Program-made: the position numbers and the translations under genes
From: Nitrospinota bacterium
GTDB taxonomy: Bacteria; Nitrospinota; Nitrospinia; Nitrospinales; VA-1
Reading direction: 5' to 3'
Assembly: GCA_009873655.1 (NCBI GenBank)
Contig: WAIB01000012.1
Span: 1 to 60,886, forward strand
Length of the DNA: 60,886 nt
Notes under the pieces: generated by a model
Told to the model about the DNA's origin: nothing
The model's input: only the letters and a program-made list of their open reading frames with translations
The model's database searches: none
In this document: positions 52,400-60,741 of the stretch, one piece after another
How the letters are laid out: each line of letters starts with the position of its first letter
Position numbering within the stretch: position 1 is the stretch's first letter

Positions 52400-54772
52400 T
52401 CAGCCGGTTTTCGGGGAAATGACAGGAATTACGATGGGTTCCCCCACAGTTAAGGCGTGGATATCTTTTTCGGAATTGTAGCTGCTTAAAAGCCACAATG
52501 GAATGGTATATAAGTCGTGGCAGATCTCCCACAAAGTTTCTCCTTTTTCAACGCTCCTGACGGTCAACTTTCTTATGTCGTAGTTATTGAAAAAATCTTC
52601 TTGGATAGCTTTATGGTATTCCTGCCTTCTTTCTTCAAATTTATCAGGGTCTGTTCTTCTGAAACTAACCTGCAGTTGATCGTGAACTGTAATTTCACCT
52701 TTGCCGGGAATTTTATTGATTTTTTTCAATTCACGCACCGACAAAAGGGCCCATTCCGCATAATGGCTGAGAGTTTCATCAAAATCTACGGTTATGGTAC
52801 CTATTTTTTCCTGGCTCCCACTGGAAAAGGATACGGGCATGAATGCAGGTCTGTTTTTATTCAAACGTTCCTTTGATTTTGAATGGGTTGCTACCTTCAG
52901 TGTTCCTTTGGGGACGGCACGCTCCATTTTGATTATTTTTGATTCTTTGGGTTTTGTGCTCTTCACCCTAGAACGATCAACGGAAAGCTTGAAATTTTTA
53001 ATTTGATTTTTTTTCTTAGCTTTGGTTTTCACGGGCGCATTGTTTGCTATCCTGAGTTTTTGTCCGGGAAACAGGGAGTCGGGATCCCTCATTTTATTTA
53101 AACTGGTCAGGTGAATCACATCCGTGTCGAATCGTTTTGCAATCTTTGAGAGATTGTCATTTTTCTTAACCCAGTAATAGTCGCTCTCCATTAACTTTCT
53201 TTTGCTTTTCATTTTTTCCAGTTGGATGGATGGGCCTGATTGAGGAACCCGGATCCTTTGTCCTGGATAAAGCGCGTTAGGGTTTTTAATATGGTTGATT
53301 TGGGCCAGATAGCGCGCATCCGTATTAAAACGTTTGGCAATTTTGGAAAGATTATCGTTTCTTCGGATTTTATAGGAGATTAAAGATCGGTCTTCAGGGG
53401 AATAGTCTGCATAACGAATAGCAGGCCGTGATGATCTTCTTTTCGGGAGTTGGAGCACCTGCCCTATATAAATCCGGTTTCGCCGACCGATATTGTTGTA
53501 GGCTTTTAAAGACCGGACACGGGTGCCGAACCTTAGTGCAATTCCCGAGAGGGTATCCCCTCTTCTTACCGTATAAAACTTGGATCGAAGTTGACTTGCA
53601 TGCAGCGCCCTTTTGGGAATTCTATTGTAACTGGTTTGCAAATTATTAAATTTAGATGCGGGTGCCTGGAAAACATATCCCTTGGGAATTCTTTTTTCAC
53701 CATTGAGGACAGGACGCCTAAGAGAAGGGTTTGCTTCTGCAATTTCCTCGCGTGTCATGCCAAAATAGTTAATGGCGGTATTGATATGAATATAGTCGGG
53801 CAGCCTTATCGAAGCTCGCCGAAGCGGTCTTTTTATATCCAGTCTGGGAAAATATTTATTCTGATTTTTTACGACGTGGAGGGCCGCAAGAAATTCTGCA
53901 TAAAAATTTCTCGATGCAAAACCAAAAGTCCGGCTTTTATATTTATCTATTATTTTGACAATATCCGAACCGTGTCTTTTTTGAGCTCGACGCATACCCT
54001 GAAGCCCGTGATTATAAGCAGTTATCGCCAAAGGCCAGGAGTTTAAAGTCTCGAAGTTCTTTTTTAACAACTTTGCGGCTCCATAGGTGGCAAGAATCGG
54101 ATCTCTTCTTTCGTCCACATCGTAACCCACCCTCATAAACAATCGCCCGGTGCCACGGGTGAATTGCCAGATTCCCGCTGCACCTGCACTGGAATAAGCC
54201 CCTATCTGAAAAGACGACTCTACATGAGGTAAAACACTCAGTTGTTCGGGAAGTTTATGAATTTTTAAAATCCTTTTAATCTCCTTCATATAGAGTCCGG
54301 ATCTTTCTATCCCTTCTTTAAATCTATCCTTCAATCCCAGTTGCGAACGTATTCGCCGGGATGCCTTGTAAAAGTCTTTCTTTACAAGTTTATAAACCCT
54401 GAGGTCTTCCCCTTTTAACGATGATTTGTTTTTTGTCTTTGCAATCCGCCTTAAAATTTTTCTGTATTTGGATTTAATTTTATCCAGCCTTCTTTCCTTG
54501 GCGCGTCGAGACAAAGGCTTGTCACCCAGATAAACTACTTCATAGGTGATTCCCAGGTCGCTCATATCATGAACAACCGCATGCTGGGTGGTGTATTCTG
54601 AATAAATCTTCTTCCAGAAATCGACTTGCTTGGAAAGCCCGGGGGGAGTGGTGAAATTGTAATTATTTAGGGTATGCGTTTCGTAAGAAAAACTTGCTTG
54701 CGCAAAAGGCAAGTAGAAAGGTGCCAGAAACAAGGCGAAAACGAACCCTATTATTCGTATTGTCTGGATCAA
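52400..54772 (-). CDS. mltD: MltD-like lytic transglycosylase with five LysM units
   Basis: A 790-residue exported enzyme (signal peptide FVFALFLAPFYLPFAQA, residues about 11-27). The SLT lysozyme-like domain (about 175-330) has the catalytic Glu in PHVESSFQIGAYSSAGAAGI (about residue 189), GIWQFTRGTGRLF and ITAYNHG. At least five LysM peptidoglycan-binding repeats follow: FYTVRRGDTLSGIALRFGTR (about 397), ISYKIRRNDNLSKIAKRFNT (about 460), YYWVKKNDNLSKIAKRFDT, TITVDFDETLSHYAEWALLS and LTVRSVEKGETLWEICHDLY. A basic linker separates LysM 3 and 4. It cleaves peptidoglycan glycan strands in the periplasm. The number of LysM units is above the one to three usual in MltD. Confidence 0.92.
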   Translation of the reverse strand: MIQTIRIIGFVFALFLAPFYLPFAQASFSYETHTLNNYNFTTPPGLSKQVDFWKKIYSEYTTQHAVVHDMSDLGITYEVVYLGDKPLSRRAKERRLDKIKSKYRKILRRIAKTKNKSSLKGEDLRVYKLVKKDFYKASRRIRSQLGLKDRFKEGIERSGLYMKEIKRILKIHKLPEQLSVLPHVESSFQIGAYSSAGAAGIWQFTRGTGRLFMRVGYDVDERRDPILATYGAAKLLKKNFETLNSWPLAITAYNHGLQGMRRAQKRHGSDIVKIIDKYKSRTFGFASRNFYAEFLAALHVVKNQNKYFPRLDIKRPLRRASIRLPDYIHINTAINYFGMTREEIAEANPSLRRPVLNGEKRIPKGYVFQAPASKFNNLQTSYNRIPKRALHASQLRSKFYTVRRGDTLSGIALRFGTRVRSLKAYNNIGRRNRIYIGQVLQLPKRRSSRPAIRYADYSPEDRSLISYKIRRNDNLSKIAKRFNTDARYLAQINHIKNPNALYPGQRIRVPQSGPSIQLEKMKSKRKLMESDYYWVKKNDNLSKIAKRFDTDVIHLTSLNKMRDPDSLFPGQKLRIANNAPVKTKAKKKNQIKNFKLSVDRSRVKSTKPKESKIIKMERAVPKGTLKVATHSKSKERLNKNRPAFMPVSFSSGSQEKIGTITVDFDETLSHYAEWALLSVRELKKINKIPGKGEITVHDQLQVSFRRTDPDKFEERRQEYHKAIQEDFFNNYDIRKLTVRSVEKGETLWEICHDLYTIPLWLLSSYNSEKDIHALTVGEPIVIPVISPKTG

Positions 54773-54922
54773 ATTAGAACTTTCTATTCAAAAACTATAA
54801 ACAATAATTTTATTGCATTTTCGAACTCTCAATATGCTTCCAAAGCCATATAACATATTGTTTTCTAAGGATATCAGAGGGGCCACCCAAGGTCAAGGTG
54901 AATTCGGTTCAATTTGTCACGC

Positions 54923-55237
54923 TTATTCAGTTCTTTTCAAACTATTGCCTTGTTTGGCTTGCGGAAAATTTTGATTTAGTTGATATACCCAGGCAAGAAG
55001 TTCAGCGACAACTTTATAAAGAGACTCTGGCACTTCCTGTCCTACATCGATTTCTGAAAGTAAATTGAGTAAATCCTTATCCTCTTTTATGGGAATATTA
55101 TTTTCGTGGGCCATTTTAATTATTTTTTCAGCAACCCACCCCTTCCCTTTTGCGGTCACTTTGGGTGCTGAATCCCTCCCCTTTTTATATTTGAGAGAGA
55201 CGGCAGATTTATTCGGTGAAGCAGCGTCCTTTTTCAT
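54923..55237 (-). CDS. Stand-alone FlhB C-terminal-domain protein
   Basis: A 104-residue protein matching the cytoplasmic autocleavage domain of FlhB/YscU without the membrane part. It has SVSLKYKKGRDSAPKVTAKG (here AVSLKYKKGRDSAPKVTAKG), IIKMAHENNIPIKEDKDLLN and LLSEIDVGQEVPESLYKVVA with VYQLNQ near the end. The NPTH self-cleavage motif is absent. Such FhlB-type proteins occur beside fliK in many bacteria and may modulate export switching. It overlaps the FliK stop by four bases (ATGA). Function in this organism is inferred from family and position. Confidence 0.85.
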   Translation of the reverse strand: MKKDAASPNKSAVSLKYKKGRDSAPKVTAKGKGWVAEKIIKMAHENNIPIKEDKDLLNLLSEIDVGQEVPESLYKVVAELLAWVYQLNQNFPQAKQGNSLKRTE

Positions 55238-56733
55238 GTTTTTACACTTAAAATAGAAGTGTTTCGGCTTACCAGAAGTTCGATTAAATTATCCTTTACT
55301 GGATTGACTTTTTCGGCGACACAACATTCCACCGTGGTATTTAAGTCTTTGGTTTTCATTCTTTTCTCAAAATCCCCGGCGTTTTCCCGGATGTAATTGG
55401 CGACCTCCTCCTCTTCTACATCCATTCGGACCGACAGATTTTCAGGCCCTGCTTTTGCGTTGATCTTTATATTCCCCAAAGAGGAGAGGTCCAGAAAAAA
55501 GGCCAGGTTATAAAAACCCTTCTCGCCTTTTCCCTCTTTTTTCCCATCCCCTGGATCTTCACGAATAAACAGCTGGATTGTTTTATCGTTTCCACTGAGT
55601 GGATTGGGTATTTGCAGGACTAAAGGCTGGTTTTCCTGTGTGGAAACACGGGAAGAAAGCTGGTTTAACTCAATACTGTCCACGGCGAATTTTATGCGCT
55701 GCTGAAATTCGGAAATCTGCCGACTTTGATTTTGCCCGGATAAATTTTTGACGGATCTGTCTGTTGCTTGAATTAAATTCAGCAATTGACCTTTCAGATC
55801 CTTTGCAAGTTCTGTTTTAATTTTTGGGTTTGCGGGTTGAGTTAAAAGTTGTTTGACTTTAGACTCGTACCGGATGCCTGATTTATCAACCTGCCCTTTT
55901 ATCTCCAATTCATCAGGAAGGGCTCCCGGTTTGGGTGTTAACGCCTGCAGGGTTTCTTTTAACCTTTCTACAAGTTCGGGTTTGACATTCAATTCCTTCA
56001 AGGCGGGGGAACTTAAAACATCGCGTGTCAATTCTGCTACCAGTTTTCCCAGGGGGGTACGGGAAGGTAAATACGGTTTTATCAATTCCAGATCAATTTT
56101 TCCCGCTTTATCAGGCGGGTCGATCAAAACGGGTTTAAACCCGTTTTCAACCTTTTGAAATTGAATCCGAACCGTGTCACCTGCGCGGTGCAGATTGGCA
56201 TTTTCTGATTTTACGAGAAATTCCTGGCCTTCAAATTTAACGGACAGCCCGTTTTCATTTTTTATTTGATGGACTGTAACGGGAACAATTTTATCGGGAG
56301 GTAGTTTCAATTGGCTGAAGTTTTCAAATTTTATAATTTCAGGCTTGATATTTCGTGAAAGGTTTGTTGTGTAACCCTGTTCCTGAAATTTCTGCTGGGG
56401 TCCGGATACAAGTTTTAAAACAGGTTCTGGATAGACCTTTTCAACCTGCACATAAATTTTCTGACCGGATTTAAGCGGATATTCCGGGGCGTGAGTCCCG
56501 GGGTTTCCCTGGGATTTCGGATTTACATCGGGTAATTCAGCTATTATTTTCTGGCCTTCAATTGAAATCGTAGCTTTTCCCTTTGGAAGAATTTTGACCA
56601 CTTCTCCCTGAAGAATTTTGCCTGGCTGCAACTGGTTTTTCAGGCCGGCAAGAATCAGGGGTGAGCTTTCACCTGATAATATCTTTAACACTTTATTAAT
56701 CAGATTATCGAGGGGTATAGAAGGTATGGCCAA
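55234..56733 (-). CDS. fliK: FliK-like flagellar hook-length control protein
   Basis: A 499-residue protein. The N-terminal region has the KILQGEVVKILPKGKATISI, KIIAELPDVN and LKSGQKIYVQVEKVYPEPVL segments typical of FliK proteins from deltaproteobacteria-like groups. The C-terminal Flg_hook domain is clear (YNLAFFLDLSSLGNIKINAK, LSVRMDVEEEEVANYIRENA, then ECCVAEKVN). It measures hook length and triggers the switch from hook to filament export via FlhB. The TTG at 56733 is chosen because GGGAGG lies seven bases upstream; a TTG at 56781 lacks such a site. The next gene, an FlhB-C-like protein, overlaps the stop. Confidence 0.82.
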   Translation of the reverse strand: MAIPSIPLDNLINKVLKILSGESSPLILAGLKNQLQPGKILQGEVVKILPKGKATISIEGQKIIAELPDVNPKSQGNPGTHAPEYPLKSGQKIYVQVEKVYPEPVLKLVSGPQQKFQEQGYTTNLSRNIKPEIIKFENFSQLKLPPDKIVPVTVHQIKNENGLSVKFEGQEFLVKSENANLHRAGDTVRIQFQKVENGFKPVLIDPPDKAGKIDLELIKPYLPSRTPLGKLVAELTRDVLSSPALKELNVKPELVERLKETLQALTPKPGALPDELEIKGQVDKSGIRYESKVKQLLTQPANPKIKTELAKDLKGQLLNLIQATDRSVKNLSGQNQSRQISEFQQRIKFAVDSIELNQLSSRVSTQENQPLVLQIPNPLSGNDKTIQLFIREDPGDGKKEGKGEKGFYNLAFFLDLSSLGNIKINAKAGPENLSVRMDVEEEEVANYIRENAGDFEKRMKTKDLNTTVECCVAEKVNPVKDNLIELLVSRNTSILSVKT

Positions 56734-56822
56734 AGAAATCCCTCCCACGGGGTAAAAAATATATATTCTGCCTTCAGGCAAACTGATTTCAAAACCAGTT
56801 TTCCTTAGTTATATGTATCGGC

Positions 56823-56848
56823 GAAAAAAACATGAGCCATTAAGGCTC
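56823..56848 (-). terminator. Intrinsic terminator between the 56886 gene and fliK
   Basis: GAGCC (56834-56838) and GGCTC (56844-56848) form a 5-bp stem with a 5-base loop. On the minus strand it is followed, after three bases, by seven T (56830-56824). It would end the FliL-unknown transcript before fliK. Confidence 0.55.
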
Positions 56849-56885
56849 TTTCAGATTATTTTTAAAAAGATGAGGTGAGTCAATA

Positions 56886-57215
56886 TCAGGCTTGAATATT
56901 GATACTACCCCCGTGATGGCTCTCAGGGGGCAGGTTGTCATCTGGTTCTGATTCCTCTGTTTCCTGCTCGGCTATTTTCTTCTTCAGCACTCGAACCCTT
57001 TTCTTTGACCCCGTTTTGGGATCCGTTTCTTCGATAAAATAGGTATTATCCAATTCCTGAACCTGGGTCCGCTTTAATTCATCCGAAACTTCTCGTTCTT
57101 TATTCAGTTGCTGCGCTGTAACATTCGGTAAAGATTGAATGGTCTGCTGTACTTTTTCGGTATGAGTGCCCATCTGTAGAACCTGCTGGGTATTGACTGG
57201 TGGGGTTGTCGGCAT
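56886..57215 (-). CDS. Unknown flagellar-locus protein
   Basis: A 109-residue polar protein of unknown function between fliL and fliK. It is largely charged and probably disordered (TEKVQQTIQSLPNVTAQQLN, KREVSDELKRTQ-like region, KKKIAEQETEESEPDDNLPP). A short ordered-looking stretch NTYFIEETDPKTGSKKRVRV lies near residues 57-76. It has no signal peptide or membrane helix. Its position suggests a cytoplasmic flagellar export accessory protein, but no family is recognised. Confidence 0.6.
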   Translation of the reverse strand: MPTTPPVNTQQVLQMGTHTEKVQQTIQSLPNVTAQQLNKEREVSDELKRTQVQELDNTYFIEETDPKTGSKKRVRVLKKKIAEQETEESEPDDNLPPESHHGGSINIQA

Positions 57216-57230
57216 ATTGATTGCTCGATG

Positions 57231-57257
57231 GGGTTATTTTATTTATTAATATAACCC
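57231..57257. repeat. Inverted repeat between fliL and the unknown flagellar-locus gene
   Basis: GGGTTAT (57231-57237) and ATAACCC (57251-57257) form a 7-bp palindrome with a 13-base AT loop, centred in the 68-base gap. It could be an operator or an RNA processing signal. No U-tract marks it as a terminator. Confidence 0.35.
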
Positions 57258-57283
57258 AATGGGGCCAATTGGCAAGGAGATAC

Positions 57284-57904
57284 TTATTTAATCATAAAGT
57301 TGGAAAAAAACACATCGGTTACCGTACCGGTACCGCTTAAAAGCAATGCATTTGAAGCGGTCAGGATTTCTTTTTTGATCCTTTCTTCAGTATTGGACCT
57401 TTGAAGAGTGAAATCACTGGGTTTTTTTCTTCGCAATATGGCATATATGTTTTTCCTCACCAGAGGCAGGACCTTATCAAGGTCTTTATTCAAAACGCTA
57501 TTACTTAACAGGAGGTTTGCTGAAAGTGAAATAAACCTTCCCGTTTCCTTTCCCTCTTCACGAATGGGCAGAAAAAAAGGATCCAGTTTATAAATATTTA
57601 CTTTTTTAATTGCGCTGACTTCTTCTTCTTTTAAATCTTCTGTGGCCTGTTCTTCGACGACGGGAACCACCTCTTCTTCTTTTTCATCCGAAAGTAAAAA
57701 ATAGACCCCCGCTCCAATGGCGATGAGCAAAACCAGTGCTCCTCCCCCAAAAATCATTAGAAGCTTTTTATTGGAGAGGATTTTTTGGATTTTGCCTTTT
57801 ATACCGGATGCGGCGGCCCCCTCACCTGCACCGGTCTCTTCCAGTAACGCCTCTAATTCCGCCGCCTCATCTGAGGATAGCTCTTCTTTTGTTTCTTCAG
57901 CCAT
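57284..57904 (-). CDS. fliL: Flagellar basal-body-associated protein FliL
   Basis: A 206-residue single-pass membrane protein. A cytoplasmic acidic N-terminus (Glu/Ala-rich, about residues 1-45) is followed by one helix (LLMIFGGGALVLLIAIGAGV, about 48-67). A second acidic stretch and the periplasmic FliL domain follow (YKLDPFFLPIREEGKETGRF, about 105-124; FISLSANLLLSNSVLNKDLD; VRKNIYAILRRKKPSDFTLQ; GTGTVTDVFFSNFMIK at the end). FliL surrounds the stator and supports torque. The acidic N-terminal extension is longer than usual. The gene is the first of the flagellar block on this strand. Confidence 0.85.
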   Translation of the reverse strand: MAEETKEELSSDEAAELEALLEETGAGEGAAASGIKGKIQKILSNKKLLMIFGGGALVLLIAIGAGVYFLLSDEKEEEVVPVVEEQATEDLKEEEVSAIKKVNIYKLDPFFLPIREEGKETGRFISLSANLLLSNSVLNKDLDKVLPLVRKNIYAILRRKKPSDFTLQRSNTEERIKKEILTASNALLLSGTGTVTDVFFSNFMIK

Positions 57905-57988
57905 AGATCATTTCTGTCTGGTTAAACCGATCCTTCTATTTATTTTACGGATTTTGGGGAAGAGAACTCAACATTAAGTTCTTGTTTT

Positions 57989-58606
57989 TTAACCATTTTC
58001 TGCTGCCAAAAGGGACAATTTTTGATATAAATTCTTCACTTGGTTTCTCAGGCGGGTTTCATCTGAAGAATTTTCCAATATAAAGTCGGCAAACCGGGTT
58101 TTTTCTTTGCCCGGCATTTGATTTTTAATTCTGCTCACCACCTCATTCCTGCTCCATTCGCCACGGGCCACAACCCTTTCTATCTGGGTTTTTTCGTCGG
58201 TGTTCACCACCACTACCTTATCCATATTTTTATAATTTCCAGACTCTATAAGTAATGCGGCATCAACAATGACCATGGCCTGCGGATCCTTTTGGCAAAT
58301 ATTTCTATACTGCTCTTTTTCAAACGCAAATACTTTAGGGTGGAGGATATTTTCCAGGGTCTTTTTTTTATCCGGATCATTGAATATTATTCGGGCGAGT
58401 TTTTTTCTATCGAGATTCCCGGAACCATCGAGGATATTTTCACCAAAACAATCAGAAATTTCTTTCAGGGCGGGTTGGCCCGGTTCCACCAGCTTTCGGC
58501 AAATCAGGTCTGCGTCCAGGATATGCGCACCCAATTCCTTAAAAATGGAAGCTGAAAAGGTTTTTCCAGATCCCATCCCACCTGTAAGACCCACTAATAG
58601 CGACAA
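57989..58606 (-). CDS. coaE: Dephospho-CoA kinase
   Basis: A 205-residue P-loop kinase for the last step of coenzyme A synthesis. The Walker A motif is GLTGGMGSGKTFSASIF (about residues 7-23). It also has the DADLICRKLVEPGQPALKEI region (about 34-53), HPKVFAFEKEQ (about 88-98), MVIVDAALLIESGNYKNMD (about 110-128) and VVVNTDEKTQIERVVAR (about 131-147). It lies 16 bases after a class IV aminotransferase gene and is read with it. FliL is downstream on the same strand. The length and motifs are complete. Confidence 0.94.
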   Translation of the reverse strand: MSLLVGLTGGMGSGKTFSASIFKELGAHILDADLICRKLVEPGQPALKEISDCFGENILDGSGNLDRKKLARIIFNDPDKKKTLENILHPKVFAFEKEQYRNICQKDPQAMVIVDAALLIESGNYKNMDKVVVVNTDEKTQIERVVARGEWSRNEVVSRIKNQMPGKEKTRFADFILENSSDETRLRNQVKNLYQKLSLLAAENG

Positions 58607-58622
58607 ACGTATCTCCCAATAC

Positions 58623-59486
58623 TCAGGCTGGATTTAAGTTCTCTAGTAACTCAGAGTAGAGTTTCATCATCTTTCGAGTAATTGGTCCCGGTTTTCCATT
58701 TCCAACAGGACGGTTATCAAGTACAGATACAGGCATAATATTTTTTACCGTTCCGGATAAAAATATTTCTTCCGCTTTTAATAATTCCTCCCCGGGCCAT
58801 TTGCCCTCTTCCAATGGCATTCCATTCTCATTGGCCAGCTGGATTATTTTGTCGCGGGTTATTCCTGAGAGGATTCCACATTCCTTGTCAGGAGTTAAAA
58901 GTCGTCCATCTATTACAAAAAATAAATTGCTGGTCGTTGCTTCTGTCAGTTGTCCCCATGGATTCATCATAATCGCATCTTCAGCACCGGTTTTGGCTGC
59001 TTCAACCCGGGCTAAAATATTATTCAAATAATTCCCGGTTTTAACTGCCGGGTTCAACGAATCCCGGGAATTTCTTTTTATAGACACCAAAGCTACGGAA
59101 ATTCCCTTGGCATATTTTTCTTCAGGTATTTGGGGAAAATCTTTAACCAGTATGATTATGTTTGGTTTGAGGCAGGAGGAAGGGTCGAGATCTATTTCCC
59201 CCACCCCTCGGGTGATTATGATCCGGATATAGGATTCGGAATTACCTGCGGAATCCAATGTGGTTTGAATCTGGTCTTTAATCTCATTTTTACTGGATGG
59301 GATATTCAGGGAAATTCCCGATGCAGAAGCAAAAAGCCTTTCCAAATGCTCATCCAGGAAGCAAGGTTTGCCATGGTTTGTGGAAACAACTTCATAGATG
59401 CTGTCACCAAATAAAAAACCATGATCTAAAATGGAAATGAAAGCTTCATCTTGAATATCTCCATTTATATTTATTTTGGTCGCCAT
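58623..59486 (-). CDS. Class IV aminotransferase (D-amino-acid or branched-chain type)
   Basis: A 287-residue fold-type IV PLP enzyme, paralogous to the pabC-like protein at 28817. It has LDHGFLFGDSIYEVVSTNHG near the N-terminus, RIIITRGVGEIDLDPSSC, the PLP lysine in VKTGNYLNNILARVEAAKTG (about residue 150) and GQLTEATTSNLFFVIDGRLL (about 184-203). TSGTVKNIMPVSVLD-like residues end the catalytic region. It has the length of D-alanine or branched-chain aminotransferases, which are not separable by eye. It is co-directional with coaE and cvpA. Substrate unassigned. Confidence 0.82.
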   Translation of the reverse strand: MATKININGDIQDEAFISILDHGFLFGDSIYEVVSTNHGKPCFLDEHLERLFASASGISLNIPSSKNEIKDQIQTTLDSAGNSESYIRIIITRGVGEIDLDPSSCLKPNIIILVKDFPQIPEEKYAKGISVALVSIKRNSRDSLNPAVKTGNYLNNILARVEAAKTGAEDAIMMNPWGQLTEATTSNLFFVIDGRLLTPDKECGILSGITRDKIIQLANENGMPLEEGKWPGEELLKAEEIFLSGTVKNIMPVSVLDNRPVGNGKPGPITRKMMKLYSELLENLNPA

Positions 59487-59506
59487 AATTTCAGAAAGGA
59501 GAAAAA

Positions 59507-60205
59507 TCAGTCCTGGTTTTTTTCAACAGATTTCAGAATATCGTTTAATTTTTGCAAGTCTTCTTTTGAATAATTATCCAAAGACTTTTCGCCTGATTTT
59601 GAATCCTTTCCAAGATTTGGCAGGTTTTTCTTTAAATCTTCAAACTGGCCGGACATATTTTTCAGATTTTTTAATTCTTCAAATTTCTGTTTTGCCCCAT
59701 CCAGGTCAATGCTGTCCGTTAATTTTTTTCGAAAATTCAACGCACCGGGGTTTTTATTTAAATATGCCAAAGTTTCGGCGATATAAGGAGCGGTAATCGA
59801 ATCCTTGGTCAGTTTTTCACCCACCTTTGGAAAAAACTGCAGTGGAAATGTCAGGGCAACCACGATAACCGCTCCTCTCCCCAAACCCACAACGCCCCCC
59901 ATTATACGATCGAACTTGGAAAGGTGGTTGCCTGAATACATCATTCCTTTGGCAACTTTCCCCATTAAGGAAATGATGATCGCGGTTAATATATAAATTG
60001 CAACAAAGGCAATTACTTTTGCGATGGGTTTGCTGGGGATGCTTTCCATCAGGGTTTGTGAAAATGTTCCCTGGTATTTGGACGCCATCAGGAAACCGCC
60101 CAAATAGGAAAGAAGCGAGAACAGCTCTTTAACAAACCCTTTGAAAAGGGAAAGAACCATACTCAATCCCAAAATGGAGCAAACAATAATGTCGAAAGTG
60201 GTCAT
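59507..60205 (-). CDS. CvpA family membrane protein
   Basis: A 232-residue protein with four N-terminal membrane helices (FDIIVCSILGLSMVLSLFKG, ELFSLLSYLGGFLMAS, AFVAIYILTAIIISLMGKVA, GGVVGLGRGAVIVVALTF) and the CvpA pattern FDRIMGGVVGLGRGAV (about residues 98-113). A cytoplasmic Lys/Glu/Asp-rich tail follows. CvpA was named for colicin V production, but most members are housekeeping envelope proteins of unclear role. The start overlaps the Nudix stop (ATGA), so the two genes are coupled. Confidence 0.88.
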   Translation of the reverse strand: MTTFDIIVCSILGLSMVLSLFKGFVKELFSLLSYLGGFLMASKYQGTFSQTLMESIPSKPIAKVIAFVAIYILTAIIISLMGKVAKGMMYSGNHLSKFDRIMGGVVGLGRGAVIVVALTFPLQFFPKVGEKLTKDSITAPYIAETLAYLNKNPGALNFRKKLTDSIDLDGAKQKFEELKNLKNMSGQFEDLKKNLPNLGKDSKSGEKSLDNYSKEDLQKLNDILKSVEKNQD

Positions 60206-60699
60206 AATGTTATTTGGGTGTTTCTAATGATTTTCCCTGAATAATTTTTCAATATCAGTTTCAATGAAGAGGTGTATTGATCGGGTCTTTCCTGAATTTC
60301 ATTTTTAAGGGCGGTCAAATCGAAATATTTGCCTTCACTGATTTCTTCTTGATTGATATTAATGATTGCATCTGTTTTGCAGAAATAAACCTGCACATGT
60401 TCCTGATATGTTTCGTTACAGGCTTTAATTTTGGTCAAAGGGTTTAATTCCGCTGTTATACGCAACTCTTCATATAATTCCCTGTGGGCACTTTCATCAT
60501 AAGACTCACCCGAATCTACATGACCTGCCGAAGAAGTGTCCCATAATCCCGGATTCTCATCTTTTGCCATGGATCTTTTTTGTAAAAACAACTGATTCTT
60601 GGAATTAAAAACCAGGATATGAATGGAACGATGCAAAAGATTTTTTTTATGAATTTCCGAACGAGTCGCCTTTCCGATTACCCGGTCCTGTTCATCCAC
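60202..60699 (-). CDS. Nudix hydrolase, start codon uncertain
   Basis: A protein of about 165 residues with a Nudix fold. The Nudix box is GHVDSGESYDESAHRELYEE, followed by LRI, where the usual final Gly is Arg. The N-terminal half (DEQDRVIGKATRSEIHKKNL, LHRSIHILVFNSKNQLFLQK) resembles the YfcD/IPP-isomerase-like group. The annotated start is GTG at 60699 without a ribosome-binding site. The frame continues as IYDVVDEQ, which the family would favour, but only ATT or ATC codons exist before a TAA at 60742. A non-standard start is therefore possible. It overlaps cvpA by four bases. Confidence 0.8.
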   Translation of the reverse strand: MDEQDRVIGKATRSEIHKKNLLHRSIHILVFNSKNQLFLQKRSMAKDENPGLWDTSSAGHVDSGESYDESAHRELYEELRITAELNPLTKIKACNETYQEHVQVYFCKTDAIININQEEISEGKYFDLTALKNEIQERPDQYTSSLKLILKNYSGKIIRNTQITL

Positions 60700-60741
60700 A
60701 ACATCATAAATTTCGTCCTGGTCGCTGATTAGACAATATCC

